From positions 1 through 25,933 of the forward strand of contig CAYTGO010000044.1 of NCBI GenBank assembly GCA_964437425.1: 25,933 bases of DNA, read 5' to 3'. Below, piece after piece: positions 16,529 to 23,870 of this stretch. The DNA is from Scalindua sp964437425 (GTDB lineage Bacteria > Planctomycetota > Brocadiia > Brocadiales > Scalinduaceae). Within the stretch, counting starts at the first letter, position 1. Every line of letters begins with the position of its first letter. The notes beneath the pieces were generated by a model, which had not been told where the DNA came from, searched no databases, and worked only from the letters and a program-made list of their open reading frames with translations. The translations under genes were made by a program, and so were the position numbers.

Positions 16529-17194
16529 TTACTGGTATCCCACCTTTACAAGGACTATGGGAGCAAACATTGTTATCGGAAATCCTATAGGTATTGTCTC
16601 TTTTATAACAAGACCTCTGGATGTTAAAACCGTGGTTAATTCCTTCAGAGAGTATGCGTTTAAAGTTACGTGAGTATCGTAAATCCACACAAATTTGAAC
16701 CGGAGAAAAACAAACGGGTTTATCCTGTTTCGGATATCGAATATTATAAAACCATCTCGCTTACATACTCTTTCCATCTCTTCAAGTGCATCAACGACCT
16801 CACTCTTAGTATGGAAATTGTAAAATGTATTGATGCAGATTGCCGCATCAATCGTTTTGTCAGGAAAGGGCAGATGCTGTGCATCTGCTTTCAAAAAACT
16901 GAAGCGATCCTGTCTCTTCTTTTCAAAACTATTTTTTGCAATCTTCAGTGTTTCATGTTCTGTGTCGATGCCTATGCACCTGCGGTTGTTCTGTTCTGCC
17001 GTAAGGTTTTCGTATAAGAGTCCCTCTCCACAACCAATATCCAGTAAAGAACCGTCACAGTTATTTATAAGCTCTCTTACCTTTGCTCTTATCTTGAAAC
17101 GAAACAGGTCAGATGTCAGGTTACCTCTTTCATCAGGTTTTGACAGAATATGGCGGACCAGGTCTGTCAACGGACGTAATATTTTACTAAGCAT
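16529..17194 (-). CDS. Class I SAM-dependent methyltransferase
   Basis: The 221-aa protein has the SAM-binding motif I LLDIGCGEGLL (50-60), an acidic residue at the end of strand 2 in CIGIDTEHE, the motif ADAQHLPFPDKTIDAAI, and a helical C-terminal half. It belongs to the Methyltransf_11/UbiE-like group that methylates small molecules. The acceptor is not evident. Its place between a GT9 enzyme and the sugar aminotransferase suggests sugar or lipid-carrier methylation, but that rests on neighbourhood only. The ATG is at 17192-17194. Confidence 0.88.
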   Translation of the reverse strand: MLSKILRPLTDLVRHILSKPDERGNLTSDLFRFKIRAKVRELINNCDGSLLDIGCGEGLLYENLTAEQNNRRCIGIDTEHETLKIAKNSFEKKRQDRFSFLKADAQHLPFPDKTIDAAICINTFYNFHTKSEVVDALEEMERVCKRDGFIIFDIRNRINPFVFLRFKFVWIYDTHVTLNAYSLKELTTVLTSRGLVIKETIPIGFPITMFAPIVLVKVGYQ

Positions 17195-17248
17195 ATATTT
17201 TTTATGAGGTAATTCTGTTAGGTTCGTTTCGCTTAGCCCATCAACGCA

Positions 17249-18346
17249 TTAATTTGAAGGCTGCTTCTCTTCTTTCATCTCCTTCAAAAGAGATTCAACT
17301 CCATCCCATACCATATCAGTAGTAATACTTTCCATGCATTCATGTGTTCTGCACGTATGTTTCAGACAAGGACTGCAGGTGATATTCATGCCTGTAACTA
17401 TACGGCTCCTGGATCTTGTATCATATGGGCCGTATCGATATGGGTTTTCAGGTCCAAACAGTACCACGTACGGTGTATTTATTGCATCGGCAATATGAAA
17501 AGGTCCCGTGTCATTTGAAACAAAGAGGTGAACACGTTCCAGGAGAGCGCCAAGTCTGCTAAGTGGTAGCCCAACTGCCAGGACAGGGTGAACATCCCTG
17601 AGATCACTGTTTATTTCATAAGCGACACTATCATCATTTCCACCTGTAATGATAATCTGTGCTTTATATTTCTGGTATAGCCTTCTTCCTATCTCAACAA
17701 ATCCCTCTGTTTTCCATTGCCTGGAAGGAACAAATGCCCCGGGTTGAAGAGCTACGATTGTACTGTTATCATCAATGCCAAAATCCACCATCCATTTATT
17801 TATGAATTCTCTGTCTTCTTCTGAAACATAGAATTCCTGTTTTCTATTTCTCGTTTCTGCATCTAGCGCTTTGGCAATCAGCAGTTTTCGATCAACTTCA
17901 TGGACCTTCCCAAAAAGATCATCCTCTGTCTTAACATCCAGAAAGAAACCCTTTCCGTCAGAATTTCTACCGACTCTGCTTTTTGCCCCTATACACATAT
18001 AAAATATATATCTCAGCAAAGATGCCTTCCATGACTCTATCGCTTCCATATCGATCACCATATCAAACTTTTCTCTGCGCAACGCCAACAGTAATTTGAG
18101 ATTCGAGAAAATTTGCTTATAGATAGGTTGTGATGGTCCTTTGCTGAACGCTTCCTGTCTGAAGCACAGGCTTCTATCCGCATAGTGACTAATATTTATA
18201 GCTTCTGCAGTTCTTGGTACCGTAAGCAATACTATTTCGCTGTCAGAAAATTTTTTGCGCAATGCTCTTAATGCGGGTGTTGACATTACTATATCACCAA
18301 TTCCGCCTGCTTCCATGATTAGAATTTTTTTATGATTATCAGTCAT
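17249..18346 (-). CDS. Heptosyltransferase-family glycosyltransferase (GT9), copy 2
   Basis: The 365-aa protein has the GT-B layout of ADP-heptose transferases. The N-terminal acceptor domain opens with ILIMEAGGIGDIVMSTPALR (8-27). The C-terminal donor domain has ALQPGAFVPSRQW (199-211), a GGND loop and the conserved FVSNDTGPFHIADAI (275-289). A four-cysteine cluster, C324-x2-C327-x4-C332-x4-C337 ending THECMESIT, sits near the C-terminus and recurs in the other GT9 protein here. Such enzymes add heptose, or related sugars, to lipid A core or other lipid-linked glycans on the inner face of the cytoplasmic membrane. Its leader (18347-18450) is made of repeat sequence, so its native promoter or upstream gene junction may have been displaced. 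Confidence 0.92.
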   Translation of the reverse strand: MTDNHKKILIMEAGGIGDIVMSTPALRALRKKFSDSEIVLLTVPRTAEAINISHYADRSLCFRQEAFSKGPSQPIYKQIFSNLKLLLALRREKFDMVIDMEAIESWKASLLRYIFYMCIGAKSRVGRNSDGKGFFLDVKTEDDLFGKVHEVDRKLLIAKALDAETRNRKQEFYVSEEDREFINKWMVDFGIDDNSTIVALQPGAFVPSRQWKTEGFVEIGRRLYQKYKAQIIITGGNDDSVAYEINSDLRDVHPVLAVGLPLSRLGALLERVHLFVSNDTGPFHIADAINTPYVVLFGPENPYRYGPYDTRSRSRIVTGMNITCSPCLKHTCRTHECMESITTDMVWDGVESLLKEMKEEKQPSN

Positions 18347-18374
18347 TTTATTTCTTTACTGCTATTAACACTAG
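18347..18374. repeat. Fragment of the GxxExxY-associated repeat
   Basis: This short stretch, touching the heptosyltransferase start codon, resembles the middle of the 76-nt repeat (TTTCTTTA..TGCTATTAACACTAG versus TTCTTTAATTACTACTAACACTA). It looks like a decayed end of another repeat copy. Confidence 0.45.
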
Positions 18375-18450
18375 TTCCTTACAGTTGCTTCTTTAATTAC
18401 TACTAACACTATTTTCTTATAAGGAAGCCAGGAAACCAGGAGATAATTTA
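18375..18450. repeat. 76-nt repeat, gene-less copy next to the heptosyltransferase
   Basis: It differs from the copy at 19036-19111 at only four of 76 positions. It starts TTCCTTA and its middle holds the matching CTTATAAGGAA, so it has an internal inverted pair. Its first 24 bases match the gene-bearing unit's left end and its last 34 match that unit's right end; the gene is absent between them. Confidence 0.85.
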
Positions 18451-18495
18451 ATGAAACGACATCTTACTAACATTTTTCCCCCCTGTATTTCTAGA

Positions 18496-18989
18496 TTCCT
18501 TATAGTCGTTTCTTTAATTGTTCATCATAAATTACACGTTTTATCTCCAGTTTTACTTTTGCGAAGTTTAATAATAAACCATGTTTCTTGCCCACCGATT
18601 TCAGATATGATTTCACAATGGCAAAGTGAATGTCTTCAAGGTCTTTAATTGCCTTGAGCTCTATAACAATGGCCCCTTCTACAAAGAGGTCAAGACGGTG
18701 TCTGCCAACTTCGATATCGTCATATTTTACAATTACCTCTTGTTGCTCTTTTACCTGTAGACCCCGCTTATGGAATTCGATTATCAAAGCTTTTTCATAG
18801 ATAGATTCAACAAAACCAGGCCCCAGTTGTTGGTGTACCTGTATGGCTGCTCCAATGATCTTCTCTGTCAGTTCTTTGTGCTCAAGTTCCATAATTATAT
18901 CCTTTCCTAAATGCAAAGACAAATTTGTTACGCACAAAAAAATAATGAAAAATAATTATAAGGAAACTATGAAACCAAGAGATTATTTA
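18496..18989 (-). mobile_element. Gene-bearing repeat unit carrying the GxxExxY gene (putative)
   Basis: The left end (18496-18519) and right end (18956-18989) of this 494-base unit correspond to the two halves of the 76-nt gene-less repeats that flank it, with about 2 of 24 and 5 of 34 differences. The stop codon and last codons of the GxxExxY gene lie inside the left end. The order is gene-less copy, 45-base spacer, gene-bearing unit, 46-base spacer, gene-less copy. The two spacers also look related. There is no transposase, so calling it mobile is an inference from this arrangement. Confidence 0.5.
18500..18892 (-). CDS. GxxExxY protein (PD-(D/E)XK nuclease-like)
   Basis: The 130-aa protein carries the family signature G26-F-V-E29-S-I-Y32 after an N-terminal helix, with IGAAIQVHQQLGPG before it. 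A PD-(D/E)XK-like core follows: R-L-D68-L-F then I-E78-L-K80, and the family's LLLNF near 107. All three presumed catalytic residues (D68, E78, K80) and E29 are intact, so nuclease activity is possible, though no function has been established for the family to my knowledge. I chose the ATG at 18890-18892 over one 15 codons upstream because AGGAAAGGA sits at the right distance and the longer start adds no family sequence. The gene splits the glycan locus between a DUF362 gene and a GT9 gene and is unrelated to either; it looks like an insertion. Confidence 0.92.
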   Translation of the reverse strand: MELEHKELTEKIIGAAIQVHQQLGPGFVESIYEKALIIEFHKRGLQVKEQQEVIVKYDDIEVGRHRLDLFVEGAIVIELKAIKDLEDIHFAIVKSYLKSVGKKHGLLLNFAKVKLEIKRVIYDEQLKKRL

Positions 18990-19035
18990 ATTAGTAACTT
19001 CAATTGTTTTATTGCTTTTTTCCTGCATTCGTGGC

Positions 19036-19111
19036 TTCCTTATAGTTGCTTCTTTAATTACTACTAACACTATTTTCTTATAAGGAAATCAGGAGACCAG
19101 GAGATAATTTA
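19036..19111. repeat. 76-nt repeat, gene-less copy next to the DUF362 gene
   Basis: It is a near-identical partner of 18375-18450 in the same orientation (72 of 76 bases). On the minus strand it ends in the codons L-K-K-Q-L-stop in the frame that corresponds to L-K-K-R-L-stop of the GxxExxY gene, so it retains what looks like that gene's tail. It lies 10 bases from the DUF362 gene's stop. Confidence 0.85.
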
Positions 19112-19121
19112 GTTAATGTAT

Positions 19122-20138
19122 TCAGCACGGATGGTGTTCTTTATCAATGCCGGTATAATAGGTGTCTACCTGCCTTGAACGTCCTCTCAATAATTTTACA
19201 AGCCGGTGAACAATGTTTCGCAACGGAGATAGATATACCAGCCATGTGACAAGTCTGCTTTTGAAACCCAGCAATGCCAGGTAGTCCACAGGATCACGGT
19301 GATAGGAGAATGAGTGAGTTTTAAATTTCTCAAGACCGGAATTAAATTCGATGTCATTAATCGATTTCGGACCCATATTCCTTTTCCAGGCGGTACGTAT
19401 ATATCCGATTCTGTGAGGGTCTACATCCATAAGGGACATAAGCGCCATGTCTGCACTTAAAGGAGAGTCTGCAGCCATAACCATATTCATTTTTACAGGA
19501 TCCCCTGACACAGGGCCATTCTTGTCCAGAAAGTATTCACCGTCTACAATGGTTATTCCGGATTTAAGAATCTTCATAATTTCGGTAATGGCATCATCAA
19601 AGAAGTGGTGGTTTCTCAATCGCATGGAGTCGGGAACGGTCCCCCAGTGATTTTTAATCGCGCCGGTATACCGAACCACAAAATGCATCTTTGGAACAGG
19701 AATACTGATGGTCATATCTGCCTGTTCAACAATCTCTTTGCTGAGCGGAATTACACGCTTTCCATACGGTGTTGGGATATCAACATCAATCCGTTCCTCT
19801 CGTGAGAGGTTTATCAGGCGGACATTCATCGAATCGCAGATGTCATAAAGATTATGCGTTTCAAACGCTTTTTCTGCCGGGTAGGAGTTGTTGCCTCCGT
19901 CGGATTCAAAAACAGTAATATGAGGAGTACGTTCTTTTAATACGGAAAGAACTGCGGCCAGAAAATGCGGGGAGGTAGTAACTCCCGGACGAAATTCAGG
20001 AAAGGTTAAATTAGGTTTTAGATAAAGCTGGCTATCCGGATAGATACGATCCTTCCAATTAACCCATTCAAGGCAATCACGTATTTTGTCTTTTAGATTC
20101 CTTTCATCAAAATAATCTAATGCTACGCGGTTGGACAC
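19122..20138 (-). CDS. DUF362-domain protein, copy 2
   Basis: The 338-aa product shows the DUF362 pattern: YLKPNLTFPE (39-48), VTTSPHFLAAVL (53-64), FESDGG (77-82), ISIPVPKMH (144-152), GAIKNHWG (159-166), IVDGEY (197-202) and GPVSGDPV (208-215). Family members are often linked to Fe-S or redox functions, but this one lacks a ferredoxin-like Cys cluster and its activity is unknown. The start is GTG (20136-20138) with a strong AAAGGAG 7 bases upstream. The gene overlaps the 3' end of the upstream GT9 gene by 16 bases, so the two are translated together, and a role in the same glycan pathway is likely. The C-terminal hydrophobic stretch (about 290-310) might touch the membrane. Confidence 0.87.
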   Translation of the reverse strand: MSNRVALDYFDERNLKDKIRDCLEWVNWKDRIYPDSQLYLKPNLTFPEFRPGVTTSPHFLAAVLSVLKERTPHITVFESDGGNNSYPAEKAFETHNLYDICDSMNVRLINLSREERIDVDIPTPYGKRVIPLSKEIVEQADMTISIPVPKMHFVVRYTGAIKNHWGTVPDSMRLRNHHFFDDAITEIMKILKSGITIVDGEYFLDKNGPVSGDPVKMNMVMAADSPLSADMALMSLMDVDPHRIGYIRTAWKRNMGPKSINDIEFNSGLEKFKTHSFSYHRDPVDYLALLGFKSRLVTWLVYLSPLRNIVHRLVKLLRGRSRQVDTYYTGIDKEHHPC

Positions 20139-21298
20139 GGTTTTGCTCCTTTATCTAAAGCCCTTATCTGCCTCTCAACTGCCTCTATAAAATCATTTGT
20201 CGTAATCAGTTCCATGCACTCATGCGTCTTACAAATTCCCTTTTTGCACGGACTACAGTCTACGTCCTCTCTTAATACTATGTGATTATTTCCGCGCGGC
20301 CACCAGTGATATGGGATAGTAGGTCCCATTGTTGAAACTGTTGGAATATTTAAAGCCGTTGCTATATGGAGTGGACCGGAGTTATTACACAGGAACAGGT
20401 TGCAGTGACTCAATGTTGACATAAACTCCCTTAAACTGAGATCGCAGTTAAGGATGGGTGTCTTGGCCGCATGGCCTCTGAATTCTGACACAAGATGTTT
20501 TTCATCCTGGCCTGCAAAGAGAATTACTTTTACATCATAGTTGGTTATAAGGTGATCGGATATAGCTGCAAACCTTTTTATAGACCATCTCTGACTCTGA
20601 TAATTTCCGCCGGGGTGTATTCCAATAATTTTACTTTCAGGATTTACTCCCGCTTCCTCCAGGAGTTTATAAGCTTTTTCTTTTTCATCTGAACTCAAGA
20701 AGATTTCCGGTTCTCTCTTTTCTGTCTCAATTCCTATGCATGTTAATAGATCCAGATCATAATCAATCATATGTCTCTTTTCTGTAGAGACAGGGAAAAC
20801 ATTTGGATTGTACCTGATGTTGTAGAAAATTCCTCTTCCGGCAAACTCAAAACCAAGCCTGAGTTTCTTTCCAACAAAACGAGTTATAATTGATGGTTTA
20901 AGTTCATAGTCAAGATACGGATCAATAACAAGGTCGAACTCTTTTTTCCGTATACTCCTGAAAAAGATTAATCTGTCGCCTATACTTTTGTGCTTATTCT
21001 CTCTGTCATATACCAATATGCAATCAATAGCCGGATTATTGATTAATATGTTTTTATTTACCGGATTAGTCAGAACAGTAACCTGCACATCAGGCCACTT
21101 CTCTTTTAATGCCCTGAAGATCGGGGTTGTTATTACCATATCACCAATCCTGTCGAGCCGTATTACTAATATGTTCCTGATACTTGAGGCTGACAAATCA
21201 CCCTTCTTATAAGTTTTTGTAAAAGAGCATAAACTTCCAAGAATAAGATTTCTGAGCGTGAGGTATAAATCTAATATTTTTCTATTTCTTGATATCAT
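20123..21298 (-). CDS. Heptosyltransferase-family glycosyltransferase (GT9), copy 1
   Basis: The 391-aa protein has the GT9 signatures: ILVIRLDRIGDMVITTPIFR (43-62) for the acceptor domain, IIGIHPGGNYQSQRW (224-238), an FAGQDE loop and LFLCNNSGPLHIATAL (301-316) in the donor domain. It also ends in a Cys cluster (C348, C351, C356, C361, CSPCKKGICKTHECMELIT) matching that of the other GT9 protein in the window. About 40 extra residues precede the first strand. It should transfer heptose or a similar sugar to a lipid-linked acceptor. The two GT9 proteins share layout but differ widely in sequence, so they probably add successive sugars rather than being recent duplicates. The MITE-like element lies just upstream of its ATG (21296-21298), which has little ribosome-binding signal. 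Confidence 0.92.
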   Translation of the reverse strand: MISRNRKILDLYLTLRNLILGSLCSFTKTYKKGDLSASSIRNILVIRLDRIGDMVITTPIFRALKEKWPDVQVTVLTNPVNKNILINNPAIDCILVYDRENKHKSIGDRLIFFRSIRKKEFDLVIDPYLDYELKPSIITRFVGKKLRLGFEFAGRGIFYNIRYNPNVFPVSTEKRHMIDYDLDLLTCIGIETEKREPEIFLSSDEKEKAYKLLEEAGVNPESKIIGIHPGGNYQSQRWSIKRFAAISDHLITNYDVKVILFAGQDEKHLVSEFRGHAAKTPILNCDLSLREFMSTLSHCNLFLCNNSGPLHIATALNIPTVSTMGPTIPYHWWPRGNNHIVLREDVDCSPCKKGICKTHECMELITTNDFIEAVERQIRALDKGAKPCPTA

Positions 21299-21310
21299 TT
21301 TTGTTTATAA

Positions 21311-21540
21311 GCCACAAAGACACGAAGTATAAATAAGTGTCTAAAGTTAAATGCAATAGACAAATTCAAATGTCAAAGCCCAAAATCCCAATGAAATCCA
21401 AAATCAAAAGTTCAAAAGAATGACAGCTTAAATCATTTAAGCTTTAAGCATTGATTTGACATTTGGGTTTTGGCATTTGAACTTTGTTCGTCAGTCTTCA
21501 ATCTACAATATTAAATATTCAATCCTTTCGCCTTGGTGGC
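21311..21540. mobile_element. Palindromic MITE-like element filling the intergenic space
   Basis: The ends are imperfect terminal inverted repeats: GCCACAAAGACACGAAG at 21311-21327, and GCCACCAAGGCGAAAG read in reverse from 21540. The centre has a perfect dyad AGCTTAAATCATTTAAGCT (21425-21443). Between them, multiple CAAATGTCAAA/TTTGACATTTG-type segments pair across the centre. Bases 21391-21485 reappear inverted at 5531-5611. No open frame of note is present. It fits a short non-autonomous element; without other copies and target-site duplications this is tentative. Confidence 0.6.
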
Positions 21541-21545
21541 AAAAT

Positions 21546-22691
21546 TTAATTATTGTTTAACAACTCTAAATAAACACTCTCTGTCTCTTTTACATTCCTC
21601 TCAATCGTAAACATCTCCTCGGCTCTTTTTCTTCCTGCCTTTCCATACTGTTCTGCAAGATTTTTATCATCTAATAGCTTCTTAATACATTTTGCCATTT
21701 CAGATGAGTCTCCCGGCTTTACCAGCAGTCCGGTAATGCCGTCCTGTACAACTTCCGGTGTTCCTCCCGCATTAGTTGCTACGAGAGGCTTCTGCATTGC
21801 CATTGATTCAAACAGTACCCTGCTGCAGGCGTCTACCGCAGAAGGTAATACGACTATATCCATACCTGCAATAAGTTGTGGTATGTCCGTTCTGAATCCG
21901 GTAAATATAGTCTTCTTATCAATCCCTTTTTCAACCGACATTTCAGAGAGAGATTTTTCAAATGAGCGGTTATTGGATGCATCACCGACAACGAGGAAAC
22001 GTACATTCTTGACATCCTGTAAAAGAATCCTCGCGCTCTCCAGAAAATACTCATAGCCCTTTTCCGGGTCGATCCGGCCGATAGTTCCTACTACGAGTTC
22101 GTCTTCATCAATATTAAACTCTTTTCTGATTATACTTCCATTTGATTCTGGATTAAATTCGTTTAAATCCACACCGTTTATAATTGTCCTGATTTTGGCG
22201 TCTATCTTCTTCTTTGTGAATCTGTTCCTGACTGCACCGGTATTACAGATAATCCTGTCCGGCAGAAAGGAGAAGATATTGTCGCTATCGAATCTGCCTC
22301 TTTCGAGACATCTTTCATGCCATACTATGGGGACACTGTTTATCTTTGCAGCAATCGCGCCAAACAGATTGGAGCGGGGCTGGTTTGAGTGAATCAGATC
22401 TATCTGTCTGTTTTTTATGATGTTTTTAAGAGCCCGGATGGTTAGGCTGATCCGCACGGGATTGGGCCATCTTATGCTTGGGAATTTGACAAAGTCAGGA
22501 GGGATTTTTATGTTTCTCAATTCGTCTATAAAAGGTCCCTCCTTGGAGCAGGCAAAGTGGGGCGTAAAAAGCTTCTTATCTAATCTTTTCACCAGATTTA
22601 ATAAGCTTATCTCTGCTCCACCCATTATGGATTCATTGTGAAGATAGAGGATATTAAACTTTTTGCCATCCTTTTTGCCATCATTAACCAT
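21546..22691 (-). CDS. Family 4 glycosyltransferase (GT-B)
   Basis: The 381-aa protein has the GT4 layout. The N-terminal acceptor domain has ILYLHNESIMGGAEISLLNL (14-33) with the glycine loop, and IHSNQPRSNLFGA (100-112). The C-terminal donor domain starts VVGTIGRIDPEKGYEYFLES (200-219), followed by FLVVGD and VLPSAVDACSRVLFESMA (281-298). The usual E-x7-E donor motif is D287-x7-E295 here, a conservative change. AGGTPEVVQDGITGLLV (308-324) is typical of the family. It should add a hexose or similar sugar from an NDP-sugar to a growing lipid-linked glycan at the inner membrane. It lies second in the locus, after a DUF362 gene. Confidence 0.94.
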   Translation of the reverse strand: MVNDGKKDGKKFNILYLHNESIMGGAEISLLNLVKRLDKKLFTPHFACSKEGPFIDELRNIKIPPDFVKFPSIRWPNPVRISLTIRALKNIIKNRQIDLIHSNQPRSNLFGAIAAKINSVPIVWHERCLERGRFDSDNIFSFLPDRIICNTGAVRNRFTKKKIDAKIRTIINGVDLNEFNPESNGSIIRKEFNIDEDELVVGTIGRIDPEKGYEYFLESARILLQDVKNVRFLVVGDASNNRSFEKSLSEMSVEKGIDKKTIFTGFRTDIPQLIAGMDIVVLPSAVDACSRVLFESMAMQKPLVATNAGGTPEVVQDGITGLLVKPGDSSEMAKCIKKLLDDKNLAEQYGKAGRKRAEEMFTIERNVKETESVYLELLNNN

Positions 22692-22728
22692 GTGACTTTT
22701 TTTGTTACTCAGCTCTCATAAATAGCGG

Positions 22729-23682
22729 CTATGCTTTCCCTACATTTTTAAGCCATAGATGCCTGATAAGACTCTTTACTACTCGAATGAAATCGAAGCC
22801 TATTGGTGATAGTTCGGGAAAGATAAAGTCGTGTACTTTAACAGAAGAGAGGTCTTCACCGGCGATTTCAATCTTTGATAAATCCTGCTCACCTATTCCC
22901 AGCCTTTTTGCTGCCCTGAGTATGGGAACGTCATCCGGGCGAACTGAAAGTAGTTCTGTAACCACTCTATCTACTGCGATGACGTCTATCCCGCCGACAA
23001 GCAGTGAAACATCTTTGGGCTTTCCGCCGGTAGGTCCTTTCTCTTCCATGGCCGTGACAGCATCAACGATTGTAAATACCGGTTTGACCAACTGGTAATT
23101 GGCAATCAGCATTTCGGTATACCATTCAAGATTGTTTTTTGCCTGTAAATGCCTCCACGCCTTCTGTTTGCCGCTGACACATCCATACAGGTTCTTGACT
23201 CCAGCGGTAAAAAGAACCTGGACATGGGCCTTAAGCTTTGGAAGGTTGATTATGGCATCAACGTCCAGCGCCTTGCCGGAGACAGTCAGAGAAAAGTCCT
23301 TACCGCCACAGTTAATGGATTCTTTTCTGGGCTTATCCAGTTCGATGATATCAATACCGTGCTTTTCCGCAAATTTATCCAGTCCTATACGACTGGCTAC
23401 TTTTGCTACGGAGCCAAATGCAGGGCTGTCTCCTATGATTGGGATTGCGCCTGCTTCAAGAACTGCTTCTGCTACTGCCTCAATAACAGCAGGATGTGTA
23501 ACTATACATTTTCTCGGACTGCTCTCCTTTAAGAAGTTTGGTTTCAGCAGCACCTTCGAACCTTTTTTGATGACGTTTTCAATCCCGCCAAAAAAAGAGA
23601 ATGTTTTATCCACTGCACTGCGTACATCTTCTTTAGAATAGTCTGTACATTTTACCACCGAAACCTTATTCAGATTTGTCAT
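22729..23682 (-). CDS. DUF362-domain protein, copy 1 (first gene of the glycan locus)
   Basis: The 317-aa product shows the DUF362 pattern clearly: VLLKPNFLKES (44-54), CIVTHPAVIEAVAEAVLEAG (59-78), IIGDSPAFGS (82-91), AIINLPKLKAH (143-153), TAGVKNLYGCVSGKQK (159-174), IVDAVTAMEEKGPTGGKPKD (205-224) and VDRVV. No added ferredoxin domain is present. Its function is unknown; the family has been proposed to bind metal or Fe-S clusters. It begins the minus-strand locus, with a GGAG site 7 bases before the ATG at 23680-23682 and a likely promoter upstream. The second DUF362 gene, about 2.6 kb downstream, is only distantly similar, so they are not a recent duplication. Confidence 0.9.
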   Translation of the reverse strand: MTNLNKVSVVKCTDYSKEDVRSAVDKTFSFFGGIENVIKKGSKVLLKPNFLKESSPRKCIVTHPAVIEAVAEAVLEAGAIPIIGDSPAFGSVAKVASRIGLDKFAEKHGIDIIELDKPRKESINCGGKDFSLTVSGKALDVDAIINLPKLKAHVQVLFTAGVKNLYGCVSGKQKAWRHLQAKNNLEWYTEMLIANYQLVKPVFTIVDAVTAMEEKGPTGGKPKDVSLLVGGIDVIAVDRVVTELLSVRPDDVPILRAAKRLGIGEQDLSKIEIAGEDLSSVKVHDFIFPELSPIGFDFIRVVKSLIRHLWLKNVGKA

Positions 23683-23769
23683 ATTGTTCTCCGCATATAT
23701 GCTTTTGTATGCATATTTTAATTTTTCGTCTATCGCTATACCGCGTAAATAATACCATGAAGTTTAACA

Positions 23770-23799
23770 TTGAATTATAGTCTATGTCTGTCGTAATAT
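23770..23799 (+). promoter_or_regulatory. Possible sigma70-type promoter for mtaB
   Basis: TTGAAT (23770-23775) and TAATAT (23794-23799) are separated by 18 bases and lie about 70 bases before the mtaB start. Both boxes are one or two bases off consensus in AT-rich DNA, so chance is not excluded. Confidence 0.35.
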
Positions 23800-23807
23800 A
23801 GTGTCAA
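23774..23807 (-). promoter_or_regulatory. Probable sigma70-type promoter for the glycan locus
   Basis: On the minus strand a perfect TTGACA (23807-23802) is followed after 17 bases by TAGACT (23784-23779). A perfect TATAAT (23779-23774) overlaps its end at a wide 22-base spacing. It lies about 90 bases before the first gene and overlaps the mtaB promoter candidate, so the two may compete. Confidence 0.45.
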
Positions 23808-23870
23808 GTATTGTTTTTTGCCATAACTTTAGAGCACTTCAAACTTTAGGCACTTTTAACTTTTTATAAC

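Noticed and set aside
18893..18937. A longer GxxExxY protein with 15 extra N-terminal residues
   Set aside because: The extra residues match nothing in the family and the purine-rich site lies just ahead of the later ATG.
23099..23641. A 180-codon open frame on the plus strand inside the DUF362 gene
   Set aside because: It is antisense to a gene with clear family motifs, has low-complexity Ser/Pro/Thr-rich content and no recognisable domain.
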